From Isochrysis galbana (taxonomy: Eukaryota > Haptophyta > Isochrysidales > Isochrysidaceae), in the NCBI GenBank assembly GCA_018136815.1, contig CM030931.1:8482557-8546556 (forward strand): DNA of 64,000 nt, written 5' to 3'. A program made the translations under genes and the position numbers. Each line of letters opens with the position of its first letter. Within the stretch, counting starts at the first letter, position 1. The notes under the pieces are model-generated. The model was not told the origin of the DNA and searched no databases. It saw only the letters and a program-made list of their open reading frames with translations. Shown piece after piece: positions 49,581-60,673 of this stretch.

Positions 49581-49739
49581 GCAAATATTCGCGTTGCTGC
49601 CCTCGCCCATCATCCATCATCTCCTGGCAAACAAAGTGCTGATGCTTCGTCGCATGCCCCTCCTGTGCCACTGGGTGACCTGTTTATCTTAAAATTGTTC
49701 CATGGTCCCGTTGTTTCCGCGTGCTGCAGTGTTCATCGT

Positions 49740-50857
49740 AGATGACCTATAGTGATCGATCGCATTTTCAGATGGTCATTTCACACTGGACGACGCATCA
49801 TGCTATGCGAGCCTTTCAGCGAGGCCAAGCGCTTTTGCTACGAGGCGGGTGTTTTCGCTTAGTTGTAGTCTACCTTTCTCGTTTTCAATGAATACGGGGG
49901 TGCTGAGTTCTAGCGGTTTCTTGAGTTTGGGCTTTCTCCCTTGATTGAGCGGCTTTATGCGTGCGTACAGAGCAGTGCGCTTTTGGCGGGGTAAGGCCCC
50001 TGACCAAGGTGGTGAACCTCACTAGTGTAGACTCTAGGATGGGAATGTAGTGGTGCACTCGTGCGACTCAAATTCGACTCTGTAGAAATCTCTTAGTATA
50101 TATTTCCACGCTATTACGTATAACACTTTTAGGCTGCTTCGGGAGTGTTCGTACCAGGATATGCAAATAATCTATCTTTTATTTTCTGTGTGCGCGACCT
50201 TCAGGGGGGGGGAGTGTAGTTGTTGAGGGCATCTATGGTCTCGAAGAGGTTTTCGTCGCGGGACACCACGCTAGATGACACGAGTTTTCGCGGTGTCGAC
50301 GGCATAGCCTACACATGTCTGTACGTCGGAGTGTCTATGAATCTGTTTCTAGTACCAATTTTTTGTGTGTGATATGTTTGAAGTGGAGGTGTTTGTGTGG
50401 TCATGTGTTGTGGTGTTGGCGTGTTGGGGGGTCAGTGCCATTGTGCGTTCTCCTGTTGATTTTGGATTTGTGCCCATAAGGGCCACCCGGTCTCGGGCCG
50501 CGCTGCCGCGGCAGCGCGGCCGTCCCCAGGGTAGGAGAGGCCTCTGCCATAAGCCATAAGGCATGCCTGGTGGTTGAGTTGTTCATCTTGGGTGGTGCTG
50601 GTCCTCTGTGCTCCACAGCTTGTGACCCACCATGAGGAGGGCCAGCATGGCTGGTGTGGCTGGTGTGGCCGGGGCCACGGGCCGTGCGGCGCGACCGGGG
50701 TCGCGCTCACTAGCTCGGCCGCTGCGGGCGGACGCGGTCGCTTCTCGCTTCGCCAGCGACAGCTCCATGGGTGCTGGGGGGGCGCCCGCGGCGGGGGACC
50801 CGAAGGAGAGGTGGGGAGCGGCGGCGCGCTCCATGGCGACCAACTATAAAGTTAGTT
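49740..50857 (-). mobile_element. Composite, decayed LINE (5' end joined to ORF2 C-terminus)
   Basis: Minus strand begins AACTAACTTTATAGTTGGTC (50857) with ORF1-like MERAAAPHLSFGSPAAGAPP, then passes near 50400 into the ORF2 tail. Frame-shifted pieces such as FETIDALNNYTP and LFAYPG/YLHILV-like segments align with 14934-15500. The arrangement (5' end, deletion of the enzyme core, ORF2 tail) is the same as in the element at 1824-4598 but with a different junction. Several frameshifts mark it as old. Confidence 0.6.
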
Positions 50858-51155
50858 CGCAACATTCTAACTACGAGCTACTAGCATACTATATTTATCC
50901 TACTTCTAAAGTACTTGCTTGGTGGCATCCCGCGTTTTACATGAGAAAACACGTGCGTTGGAGCATCAGCTGGCGCTTTTGTGCTCATGCAGAGGCTGCT
51001 ATCTGCCCGAGTTCGGAGGGGCCTGCCCGACGAGTAGTAACGAGCAGTTCGACGTGGAGGTGATCGCGATGCATTCAATGCATACGTTGGCTTGAGAGCA
51101 TGCCGCGACACGAATACTAAGAGAGATCAGCCACCGCTTGCAATTACCCTCAAGT

Positions 51156-53443
51156 TCAAGATGGGCGCGGTTTGTGGGGCCATAAGCGCGGGTTGCACAC
51201 GGCATTCACCAAGAGCGAAGCTACTGCACTACAGAGCACTGAGGCCGGTCGCCCGGCTCCGCCTAGCTTCCACACATCAAAAATAGGCAACGATGCGCCA
51301 AGTGTCTCTGCATCAGTGGCAGCGAGGAGCTGCCGACGGCTAGGGCTCAATGTGCAATCTGGCTCATCGCACCCTCCAGATGGATCAGACAGCTCAGAGA
51401 CACCTGTGACCCATATGAGCTTGGCGAAGCCGAGCGAAGCGGCCCATTTTAGTAGCTTGGATGTTGGCAGGCTGCCCCTAGTGTTGCTTCCGACAAGTGC
51501 TATAATTGAGCTCTTTGCCTCTAGCCAATCGAACGACGGCAATGACGGCACTTCGGAGGAGTTGCCATCAGCTCTGAGACCCCAACGTACCCAGCTTATC
51601 CGCAGAGAACCCAGTGACAGGCTCATCCCGTCAGCTGACCTGCTGGTCGCCCGGATCGCAGCATATTGGACTTCCCACTCTTTTCCCGAAAGCGACCCGC
51701 CAAGAGCAGTGAAGACTTCTCGCATTGGAGAATTACCGATCACCAATACATGCAATGGAGGGCCGACAGCGCATCGTTGCATTAATGCAGGTGAGTAGGG
51801 TGCGAGATAGCAGCGGAAGGGGGCCCAGTCGGAGCCAATCCACCGCCCATTCGGCACTAGCGGCAGTGATGGCGAAAGCGATGTGCAAAGCTGGGGTGGT
51901 GCTGAGCCCGCCGCTTCGGAGCGCGCTTGGCTTCCGGCGTCGACATTGAGCTGGAGCTGGAACGGAGCGTCGTCGGGCGTACCATCGCTCTCGCGCCCGT
52001 CGGCCCATCCAAGCTCGACCCCGTAGCTGGCCTCCTCGGCTGGTAAAAAGTAACCGGAGTACTTGCCCCCATCGAATTCACGCAGGATCGGCACTTGAAG
52101 CGCGATGTCCGCACCTGCAGAGGCCCGCAACGCAATTGCGCCCGCGGCGCCGACAACCGCACAGTGCTTGGCTGCGGGCTTTGTGCTGATAATGACCTCA
52201 ACGAAGCGCTTGATCCCCGCATCAGCAGGACGGAGCAGCACATCATAGATTTTGCGCAAGCTGAGAGTATCGCCCGCCGGGTCGATGCACGCCTCCGGGG
52301 GCACAACGATACGCTCCTCAGCCCAGTGAGCAACTTCACCCCTCGCCTGTGCAAGTGATGGTGGACAATGCGACTGAGCACGCAGCACAAGATCCACCTT
52401 ACAGGCGAGGCCATCCCTCGGCTCCGTGGGCCGAGGATGATGGATGTCGGTGCGTGGGCAGAGGCAGCGGGCTCCACGCGTATACAGGGCAAAACTACCT
52501 TGTTGTACACAAAGTCGTAGCGCCTCGACGCCTTCACATCATCCTCGGAGACGCCAGGCCCAAAAGCCACATGGGCAGCTGCAAGTGCCGCTCCGGGGAC
52601 GGCAGAGAGTATGCTATCGTTCGTGGCTGGTGCACGGCAATCGGGGCATGCTCCGCAATTCTCACCGTGGTCGACGCTGATGTGCAAACACACGATCGAG
52701 CATGCGATCTGTCCCACTTGCTGATCGACAACCAAGCGACCGGAGAGCCGCGGGGCTAACGCATCGACAGAGAGAGCGCTCGGAAGACTCGAATTCACCG
52801 TGCCACATGTATCCAACAATGCCAAAAGCATTCGACGGGCCCACTCCAAGTCGGTCTCTCCCTTGCGCGCTAAGGCGTGTCGCCACGCAATGATAGCCTC
52901 TTGGGTGAAGGGCGCTGCTCCTGCTGGCCACGGAGCAGCTTGAGCCTTGAGCGCCGTTGTCATGACGTTGCTCACGATGGCTTTCGGCCTCGGAGCTGAA
53001 CGATCCGTGGTGTTGCTCGGGGTATCTGATGATGAATCGACAAAGCACCCGCTGCACACGATGTCAGCAGCACTACCATTGACCGACGGGTCAAGGTCCA
53101 TCACCTCGCTGTTCCACCACGCCTTGGGGGCGGGTATTGGCTTTCCGCTGGGCCAGGACCACACTACCTCCTCCGCTAAAGCGCCCGTAGTGCGCATTCG
53201 TGCTGCATTCACCGGCTGCACCTCCTCCATCCCGATGGTAGTCGTCATCGCAAAGAGGGTGGCGCACAGCCAGGTCACGCCGAGTGCGCCCAGGCAGACG
53301 GAGGAGCGTGAGACACGCGGCGCGGTCTGCTTGGCGGGAGATTGCAGGCTATCTTTCCCGTCGCAAAAGTAGCGCATCGCATTGCGCTCGAGCTCGCTGA
53401 GCTGCAGCGGTTCGACTAGCAGCCGCCGCTGCTGCGGCGCCAT
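51156..53443 (-). CDS. Type II membrane protein with Ig-like and PC-esterase-like regions (exons 53443-52499, 52421-51156)
   Basis: 736 residues after a 77-bp intron (GTAGTT...CCCACGGAG, phase 0), which joins YDFVYNK to PRDGLACKVDLVLRAQ. A short cytosolic tail precedes one transmembrane helix (about 48-66, VCLGALGVTWLCATLFAM). A beta-rich, filamin/Ig-like region follows (GLACKVDLVLRA, SGYFLPAEEASYGVELGWAD). The C-terminus has GRWIGSDWAPFRCYLAPYSP, then HVLVIGNSPMREVF, the layout of PC-esterase/TBL/NXPE domains (W..FRC.Y, then GDSxxR). Asp of GDS is Asn, and the usual DxxH reads DVWK, so it may bind rather than cleave. A Golgi role in glycan O-acylation is possible but not shown. Confidence 0.65.
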
Positions 53444-54071
53444 GGGCGCCTCACAGGCTAGGCCTCCCTCCCTCCCTCCCTCCCTCTCTCCAAGGCGCGC
53501 GGCACGTGCGGGTCGCAGGGCGACTTGCCGCGCTTCCCCGCTTCGTCAGCCGCTGCTCCCAAACGACAACTCCAACGCACCCCACTACACTCCCCTGGCT
53601 ACTCCTGGCGGCCCTTGGCCCCCTCTGCCTCTTTCACTCTCTCTCTCTTTCTCTCTCTCTCTCTCTTCTCTCTCTCTCCCCGAACCCCCCCCCCCCCCCC
53701 CCCCTTTTCCTCCCTCTCTCTCTCCCTCTCCTCTCCTCTCCTCTCCTCTCCCTCCTCCCCCCGCCTCTCCCTCTCCCTCTCTCTCTCCTCCCCTCCCTCT
53801 TTCTCCTCTCCTCCCGCCTGTTTCTCCGTCGCCCGCCGCCGAGCGACCACAGCGGGCGCCTCTCCCTCTCAGCGACGTCTTCTACATCGCGAGTATAATC
53901 TTGTACTCTACTTGATTATTGTAGAGAACGGGGAGTACAGTCTTGTACTTTACTGTTGCAGAGTATTGTACTCGTCGAGAAGGGTACTTTACTCCTGTAG
54001 AAAGTAGGAAGGCTGCTTTCGGGTCGGTGGGTGGGGTGTGGGGTGTGCGTCGTGGCCGTCCGGGCGCGGGG
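53444..54071. other. Shared divergent promoter region, pyrimidine-rich
   Basis: Between two divergent genes. CCTCCCTCC repeats (53460-53487), a CT/CCT tract with a C20-like run (53635-53830), then GTAC-rich inverted motifs such as GTACTCTAC and GGGAGTACAG (53900-53995). The (CT)n strand gives spurious long frames on both strands. Probably the regulatory region of both genes. Confidence 0.5.
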
Positions 54072-55349
54072 ATGGCGGCGCTCGGCGCGGTCGAGTCGGC
54101 CTTCCTGGTGCGCTCGCTCAGCGAGGGGCTAAGGTTGGACGGTAGGAAGCTGGGAGGACAGCGACCGCTTCACGTTCATATCTCCGATCGCGAGGGCGCC
54201 GTCGAGGTCCGCCTTGGTGAGACGAAGGCGATGGCAGTCGTGAGCGCTGAGTTGGTCGAGCCGTACGCAGACCGGCCGACTGAGGGGCAGCTCCTGTTCT
54301 TCGTCGAGCTCTCGCCTATGGCGTCGCTCGCATTCGAACCAGGTCGCCCTTCCGAGCAAGCCATTGAGCTCATGCGCCTACTTGAGCGCAGTATACGCAA
54401 GAGCCAGGCGATTGACGTTGAGACACTCTGCGCTGTTGCGGGGAAGCGCGTCTGGTCAGTCCGGACGGACGTGACGGTGATCGACGACTGCGGGAATGTG
54501 GACGATGCCGTCTGCGCTGCCGCTCTTGCTGCGCTCATGAGCTTCCGGCTGCCCGCAGTCTCCATCATCGGCGCAGGCGATCAGGCCACCGTCCGAGTGC
54601 TCCCTCCTGAGCAGGCCGAGCCCATACCGCTCGTGTTTCACCACATGCCTGTGTGTGTCACGTTTGGCCTCTTCCGGCTTGCAGACCGCTTATCGGTCGG
54701 TATAGCTGTTGACCCCTCGGATCGTGAAGAGACAGTGATGGTAGGCAAGGTTGCCATCGTCGTGAATCAGTATGGGGAGGTCTGCGCCATGCAAAAGTTA
54801 GGCGGAGTGGCTGCCATGCCCCAGCAGATGTTGGACTGCGTGCAGCAAGCGGGAACCATTGCACCCGTGCTGCTCGCCTCGGTACATGCAGCCATGGACC
54901 TCTTTAAGCAGCGGGCCGAAGAGAGGGCGAAGCATCTCGCCAAGACAGGTCGGCTCCCCCAGCGCAACGTGGCTGTTGGGAACGGCGAGACTATCGGCGA
55001 GTCATCGAGTTGTTGCTCTGTACGCGATGGCAAGGGGTTGGCCATGCAAATGGAGATGGATTCCCCATCCACTAATGATACACATAAGGCGGTTGTTACG
55101 CAGGGTACTATTGCCGCGGATAGTGCTCGTGCCGCCGTTGAGGCCTCCGGCGAAAGGGCAGAGAGTTCAGTGGAAAGTGACGAGGAGGAGCAAACAGTTA
55201 CGCTCGTGTCGAAGTTTGCGAGTGATGAAAGTGCGGCGCCTGTGGACTCTTCGGTCAGGCGATCCTCCAAAGGTCAACCAGCAAAGCGGACGATTCAAAA
55301 GAAACGGGGGGAGAGGGGACGCGGCCGGACAGGTGCCAGGAAAACGTGA
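54072..55349 (+). CDS. RRP45: Exosome core subunit RRP45 (EXOSC9)
   Basis: 425 residues, single exon. The start MAALGAVESAFLVRSLSEGL is followed by RLDGRKLGGQRPLHVHISDR and VEVRLGETKAMAVVSAELVE (RNase PH fold), then SIRKSQAIDVETLCAVAGKR, VWSVRTDVTVIDDCGNVDDA, LAALMSFRLPAVSI and HHMPVCVTFGLF. These are the RRP45-specific signatures, including S(R/I)xSxAxDxExLCxxxGxxVW. The C-terminal 130 residues are an acidic then basic tail (VESDEEEQ; KKRGERGRGRTGARK), as in plant and animal RRP45. It forms a ring dimer with RRP41 in the 9-subunit nuclear/cytoplasmic exosome and is not itself catalytic. Confidence 0.92.
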   Translation: MAALGAVESAFLVRSLSEGLRLDGRKLGGQRPLHVHISDREGAVEVRLGETKAMAVVSAELVEPYADRPTEGQLLFFVELSPMASLAFEPGRPSEQAIELMRLLERSIRKSQAIDVETLCAVAGKRVWSVRTDVTVIDDCGNVDDAVCAAALAALMSFRLPAVSIIGAGDQATVRVLPPEQAEPIPLVFHHMPVCVTFGLFRLADRLSVGIAVDPSDREETVMVGKVAIVVNQYGEVCAMQKLGGVAAMPQQMLDCVQQAGTIAPVLLASVHAAMDLFKQRAEERAKHLAKTGRLPQRNVAVGNGETIGESSSCCSVRDGKGLAMQMEMDSPSTNDTHKAVVTQGTIAADSARAAVEASGERAESSVESDEEEQTVTLVSKFASDESAAPVDSSVRRSSKGQPAKRTIQKKRGERGRGRTGARKT

Positions 55350-55875
55350 GAGCGCCCTCTAGTTCGTGCAGCCACCTATGAGGGCATGCTTCACGAACGC
55401 ACGTCGACACATGCAGCCTTGTACTTGTGATCTCTAACCCTTTGTGATTTGCCATGATTCTCGCGCACCTGCCCGTCGTTGTCCATTGCCCGCCCATCTC
55501 CATCAATTGGCGTTTGAGCTTTCTAGCGCGCTATTGGCTTGGACTCTCTCGCCGCACGTCCGACGTGCCGCTGCCATAGGGAGCGTGACCAAATTGCCAT
55601 CGAGCTGAAACGCCAACCGCGGCAGATGGGTGGGCAGTGGATAACGACGGGCGTGTGTGGGATGGCAAATCACAAAAGGTTATAGATCACAAGTATAAGG
55701 CATGAACATTGAGTACGAGGGCATGTTTTATGTTTCATCGATTCGGTCCTAGGTGCGATTTTTGATCTGAGGTGTACGCTGCGTAATGATAAAAAACATT
55801 GCTATTGTTCAGTTTACTACTGCTAGCTATAACTATAACGGACTCACGCCATCGGCTATACCTCAGAACACTCAC
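55350..55875. other. 3' flank of RRP45, no gene seen
   Basis: No gene. CCCATCTCCATC and AAATCACAAAAGGTTATAGATCACAAGTA-like stretches resemble each other in reverse at 55433-55460 and 55665-55695 (short inverted similarity). Confidence 0.35.
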
Positions 55876-56690
55876 AACCTACTTTTATAAGTGTGGGTCA
55901 ATGGGGGCCTCGCGCCCCCCTCTCTCCATCGCGGACACCCCCCGGGGTGGGCCCGTACAATCAACGCTAGCCCCTACCCTCCGGCAGGGCGGCTGGGCAA
56001 TCAACACTCTGGCCCAGACCCCTAGTGGGCGCGGGTCCTGACTCGCACTCCCACGCCCAGCATGGGCCTGCCCTCGAGCTGACTCCCCCCCCCCATCCCT
56101 GGTCGCCAGGCAGATAGAGGGCTTCGGGCGGCTCGGCGGCTCCCAGGGCCAGCGAGGCAAGCGTGGGAGAGGCAGGGGGGCCAGGGGCTGAGCGCCCCAT
56201 GTCGCATCCGCGATCGACCTTTTTGTTTTAGAAGTTGTTTGCGTTTCTATGTTCCCTCCTTGCAGGCTAGCCACGAGTCACCGTCGCAGGGTCCTACATT
56301 CGTCCATTCGCCCTTGTTGCCCTCGCCTCCTTTGTCGCCTCCTTTGTCGCCTGCTTGCCCCTCACCTGGCTTACCTCCTTGCGTGCTCCTCGCGTTTTTA
56401 GGCTAAGTCGCGCGTTCAGGTATCGCCGGTGCAAGGAACCGCCCCCTTGCGTGACCCTGATTCCCCCTCAGGTGTTGGCTGTTGGATTATATCGTGGCGC
56501 TATTTTACTTCGGTCTTCATCAAATCACTTAAGGGTTTTCGAAAGATTCCCTCCTTATTCCTGTGCGTAACTGACTGTCGCCCCCGTCGGATCGTCCGTC
56601 GCCCCGTCGCTCTCTTGTCGGCATTCTCTTCCTTGTTCGATCTGTCAGCGGGTTCCTGTGCGTTCCGTGATAGGGATACGTTAGTGTGGA
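55876..56690 (+). mobile_element. LINE 5' module followed by family B sequence
   Basis: Starts AACCTACTTTTATAAGTGTG and CAATGGGGGCCTCGCGCCCC (as at 12099 and 42043), runs through GGTCGCCAGGCAGATAG and GGGCCAGCGAGGCAAGCG, then joins family B (56330-56690; CCCTGATTCCCCCTCAGGTG). Because the 5' module and family B are contiguous here, family B is probably internal LINE sequence. No intact frame. Confidence 0.6.
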
Positions 56691-56888
56691 GAGTGTTGAC
56701 GTGAGTGTAGTGTCATCTCGTCGGTCCATCGGCCCCTAGCCGTCCGTCGTCTATCGTTCTTCGTTCGTCGCTCTCGTTCTCGTTCTCGTTCCCGTTCTCG
56801 TCCCTCGTTCTCAACACTACCTCAATACCAAACCTCACCACTCCCTCAGCCTCAGCGCCTCAGCCTATTCATCCCGACGCTCCCAGCC

Positions 56889-57721
56889 ATGTCCGCTCCG
56901 TCGTCGCGCTCGCCCTCGCCCAAGCCCGTCCTCCCGCCTTTCTCTGCTCTCTGCTCAGGAGGTGGTCCAGCCCGTCAGTGGCCACCCCCCAACTTTCGCC
57001 GCGCCTTTCGCCGCTTCCCTTCCGTCCCCCCTGTTCCCATCTGAGGTAGTGGTAACCTCGGATCCGTCAGGTGAAGAATCCAAGTCGACGCGTCCCGCGC
57101 CGGGCCCGCCAAAGGGGCCCAAGGCCCCTCCTCCTGCAGAAGCGGGCCTCCTGCCCGCTCTGCCCACCACCACTCCCGAAGACCGCGCCTCCTCAGAGGC
57201 CGAGCTCGCGGCTCCCACCGTCTTTCACCCATTCGAGGCCGGCGCCGCGCCTCCATCACCACCCCCATCGCCCTCCGATGCTGAGGAGAGCGGGCATGAG
57301 CCCACTCTCACTGAAATCTGCATGGAAGAGGCTGTTGAGGCATATCCCCCCCCCTCGGAGGCGGATGAGGCCGTCCCACCGTTGCCATCGGACTCGGAGG
57401 GGGCCTACGAGCCCTACCGAGCCACCCTCGATCGTGTTGCCGCGGTCCCGACCGCCCCACGCCCTCGCGTCCTGGCAGAAGATGCGCCCGGAATCACAAT
57501 TCCCAACCCTCACCGCCATTTCGCACCGGGCCACACCTTCTCGGGAAGCTGATGAGGAGTTTGAGATTGAGTGCTTGATTGATTGGGCGGATGGTTTCAG
57601 ATGGGGGGGAGATCCCGGGCCGGGATGATTTTTTGCCTTTGGGCACTGTGTTGTACAAGGTGTTGTGGAAGGGCTTCCCACCGGATTTGGCGACGTGGGA
57701 GGAGGAAGACGACATCCCATG
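56889..57721 (+). pseudogene. Pro-rich protein with chromodomain, frameshifted (chromovirus-like relic)
   Basis: A Pro/Ala/Glu-rich frame (about 56962-57552) is followed, with a stop at 57550 and at least one frame change near the G-run at 57603, by a chromodomain: EEFEIECLIDWADG, then LGTVLYKVLWKGFPPDLATW and EEEDDIP. The aromatic cage pattern (FEIE..., W-KG-PP, W-E-E) is that of chromodomains at the C-terminus of Ty3/gypsy chromovirus integrases. No integrase is recognisable upstream. It could alternatively be a broken host chromodomain gene. Confidence 0.5.
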
Positions 57722-58804
57722 ATCCCATGTGGGGAGGTGGACTTTGTGGGCTTGTATGTGGCTAAACTGGAAACTGGAGGCTGAGGCTGAGAGAGAGGCT
57801 TTGGAGGAGGAGGAGGAGGAGAGTGAGAGTGATGGTGATGATTGTGTCTGTGACATTTGATCGTGTCCTGTATCGCCAATTTCGCTCCCTCTGCGTGCTG
57901 CGCGCTTCCGCGCTCCTCCGAGGGCGAGATTTTTTTGTGCTTGGTACTGAGGTGGGTTTACATGAAAGGATGGTGGATATGCATCAGAATCACCCTTGTG
58001 GACCTTAGTCTAGCCTCACTTTCCCCAATGGGCTTGGTTTCAAAAATCCGATTTTTTTGGATGGAGCCCGTGTTTGACCGAGCTAGCACCTGTTGGTTTG
58101 CATTTGCATCCCTGACGACATAGTCGTCAGAGACGCCTTTTGGAGCTCTCCGCGCGCCCCAGTATTGCGCGTCGCAAGCGGGAACAACACTGTTGCCATT
58201 GCCGCCTTCTGGCCGACGCCATTGGCGCGGCAATACGCCGCCGCCGCACGGATGTCGGCGAGGCGCGCACAACTCGCTCCTCTGTCCTCTGCCTCTGCGC
58301 GGGCCTCACGCCTCACCCTCACGGGTCACGGGCCTCAACTGTCCACTGTCCACTGTCCGCTGCCCGTTGGCCGTGCTCGGGCGCATTGCAGCGTTGGGTT
58401 GGGCTGTGGGGCCATGGGTAGGAGGCGGGCTTATCCGCGAAGCGGGCGCGCCCACGAATCGGCAGCCTCTAGTAGGTAGTAGGTAGAATGTAGAGTAGGC
58501 TACCGCGAGCGTTGGGTCGCTGTCGACTCAATATTTTTTAAATTCAGTGGTTAAATTGCGAGTACGCGGGGGGGGGGCTTCAGGGGACTCCTTCCGCGTG
58601 GACTGGCCGACGCGCGCGGCTCTCAGCCGCTGTGCCCTCGCCCCTGTTCTCTCTCTCCCCTCTCTCTCCCCCTCCCCCCTCTCCCTCTCCATCAACTCTC
58701 TCCTCTCTCCGCAGTCGCCTCTCCCGCCTCTACGCGCACCTGCCTATCACCTGCCCTCCCCTCCACCACAGCAAGTGAGCACGCCACGCACCCTCGCAAA
58801 GAGA
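57722..58804. other. Intergenic region and 5' leader of the helicase gene
   Basis: GGAGGAGGAGGAGGAG and GAGAGTGATGGTGATG simple repeats at 57800-57840 and a duplicated CTGTCCACTGTCC at 58340. The frame of the helicase is open upstream to 58547, but that part is CT-rich low complexity and probably 5' UTR. Confidence 0.4.
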
Positions 58805-60673
58805 ATGCTCCCTCCCTCGCCGCTGAGCTGCTTCTCACTCACGCGGCTGCTTGTCGCGAGCGCTGCCTCTCGGTCCACAATTCGGCTGGCGGCGCTGGGC
58901 GCACCGCTCCCCGTGTTCGGCGACCTGCCGCTTCGCCCGCCAACCGCAACCGCCCTCGCCACCGCGGGCGTCGTCAGGCCCACAGCCATCCAGCAGGCAG
59001 CCATGATGCGGCTCTATCGTGGAGAGAGTGCTGTGATCCACTCGGCAACCGGCTCGGGCAAGACACTGGCATACCTGCTCCCGCTCCTCCAGCGGCTCCA
59101 CGTCTCCAAGCCTGGTCAGCTCCTGGTGGTCGTGCCATCGAGAGAGCTTGCGCTCCAGACCGCCGCGGCTGTCGAGTGGGCATGGCCGCACCATGGCACG
59201 CAGCGCGCATTCCTTCTGACGGCAACCTCGTCAGCAGCGGTCGAGCTCGCTGAGGCGATGCATAAGGCCGCCTGTCCCGTCGTGGTTGCAACGCCCCGCC
59301 CCCTCTTATCACTCGTCCGCCACCTCGCCGGAACAGACCGCATCTACTCGCGCCGCGCTATCCGCATCGACGGTGAGGAGCTCATCAACTTCGCATCCCG
59401 CTTGCGCGCAGTTGTCCTAGACGAGGCAGACGCGCTCGTCCTCTCGCGACAGATCGCCATCTCGGGGCCTCCTAAGATGCTGCGAGGAGGGCGAGCTGCA
59501 TGGCGTGACCCGGTCAAGGTGGGCCGGGGAGGTGTCCGCAAAGCTGACAGCAATGATCCGGCTCTCTTTGAGCGGCCAGAAACATTCACTCTTCCGGTTC
59601 CGCGCAGTGTGCAAGCGCTTATCAACGCACGTATCATTGCTGCGGGACGCGGGAGTGCAGGGCGTAGTATTAAGGGGCGTGGCCGCGGAGGACGTGGCAG
59701 TCGAGGCAGGGAAAAAGGGGGCGGGAATCTCCAGCTCGTTGCGTGCTCGGCGACTGTGAGCTATCGTTTGACGGCTGAGATGACTCGCCTACTAGCGCTT
59801 GAGGAGATGGCCGACCTCCCTGTGATCACTGAAAGTAACGCGCCCGCGCCCTCAAAGCGCAAGACGGGGGAGAGGGGGCGCGGCGCCGTCGGGGTGCCTC
59901 GCGCGATTGCCCATTCGTGGGCTCCGGTCCCCTCGCATGCTGCCAAACCTGAGGGAGCGGCGGTGGTCATCCGCGCCATTGCGCCACCGGCTGCGCTCTA
60001 CTTCGTGCGTGACGACGAGTCAGTATCGACTGCACTGGAGGTGCTGCGTGCGGCCGGGCTGGATGCAAGGGCGCTCCATGAGACGCTCGGTTTGGCTGGC
60101 GATGGTGCAACGCCTCACTCTGCTTCAGGATACTTTGAGCTTCAACGCACGATCCAGGACGTGCTGCACAAGCGACGGGCCTTTGTCGCTTGTTCAGATG
60201 ACACGGGTGTTGCCTCAATTTCCACAGGTGATGGCGCAGACGATGACGCACCAGTGGCACCCCGTCCGACAGGCGGTTCTCAGACTGAGGAGCTGAATGT
60301 GCCCTTGGTTCTCGTTAGCTCATTCGGCTCGGCTCGTGGCCTCGACTTGGGCGGAGAGGTAGACTGTGTCGTCCTTAGCTCGCTCCCGGAGTTGGCCGAC
60401 ACATATCTCCACCTCGCAGGACGGACGGGACGCTGTGGGCGGCAGGGCCGCGTGGTGACTCTGCTCGCCCCCGAGGAGCAGAGACAGCTAGGAAAGATCA
60501 CGCGCCAGCTAGGCATCTCCGTCCGAGGTGATGCGGACCTCGCCCTCAGCATTGCGGAGGCAGTAGGGCCTGACGGTGCAACCGCCGTCGCAGAGGCTTG
60601 GGCGAAGGAAGGTCCCATCAAGGGCTCAGAGCAGCTTTTTGACGATTCCGAATGGACAGAAATAAGTTGGTGA
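58805..60673 (+). CDS. DEAD-box RNA helicase, probably organelle-targeted
   Basis: 622 residues from ATG 58805, chosen because MLPPSPLSCFSLTRLLVASA...RSTIRLAALG is a plausible organellar presequence just before the Q motif (VVRPTAIQQAAM). Motif I SATGSGKTLAYLLPLL, Ia VVPSRELALQ, Ib ATPRPL, II VLDEADAL, III CSATV, V ARGLDLGGEVD and VI HLAGRTGRCGRQG are all present, so ATPase and RNA unwinding should be intact. A long insertion between II and III (about 225-310) contains a Gly/Arg-rich stretch (RSIKGRGRGGRGSRGR), and another low-complexity insertion lies in the RecA2 domain. Most like plant/algal plastid or mitochondrial DEAD-box proteins. Confidence 0.85.
   Translation: MLPPSPLSCFSLTRLLVASAASRSTIRLAALGAPLPVFGDLPLRPPTATALATAGVVRPTAIQQAAMMRLYRGESAVIHSATGSGKTLAYLLPLLQRLHVSKPGQLLVVVPSRELALQTAAAVEWAWPHHGTQRAFLLTATSSAAVELAEAMHKAACPVVVATPRPLLSLVRHLAGTDRIYSRRAIRIDGEELINFASRLRAVVLDEADALVLSRQIAISGPPKMLRGGRAAWRDPVKVGRGGVRKADSNDPALFERPETFTLPVPRSVQALINARIIAAGRGSAGRSIKGRGRGGRGSRGREKGGGNLQLVACSATVSYRLTAEMTRLLALEEMADLPVITESNAPAPSKRKTGERGRGAVGVPRAIAHSWAPVPSHAAKPEGAAVVIRAIAPPAALYFVRDDESVSTALEVLRAAGLDARALHETLGLAGDGATPHSASGYFELQRTIQDVLHKRRAFVACSDDTGVASISTGDGADDDAPVAPRPTGGSQTEELNVPLVLVSSFGSARGLDLGGEVDCVVLSSLPELADTYLHLAGRTGRCGRQGRVVTLLAPEEQRQLGKITRQLGISVRGDADLALSIAEAVGPDGATAVAEAWAKEGPIKGSEQLFDDSEWTEISW

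Noticed and set aside
53599-53898. Ser/Leu/Pro-rich and Arg/Glu-rich frames between the two divergent genes
   Set aside because: Translation of (CT)n and (GA)n simple repeat.
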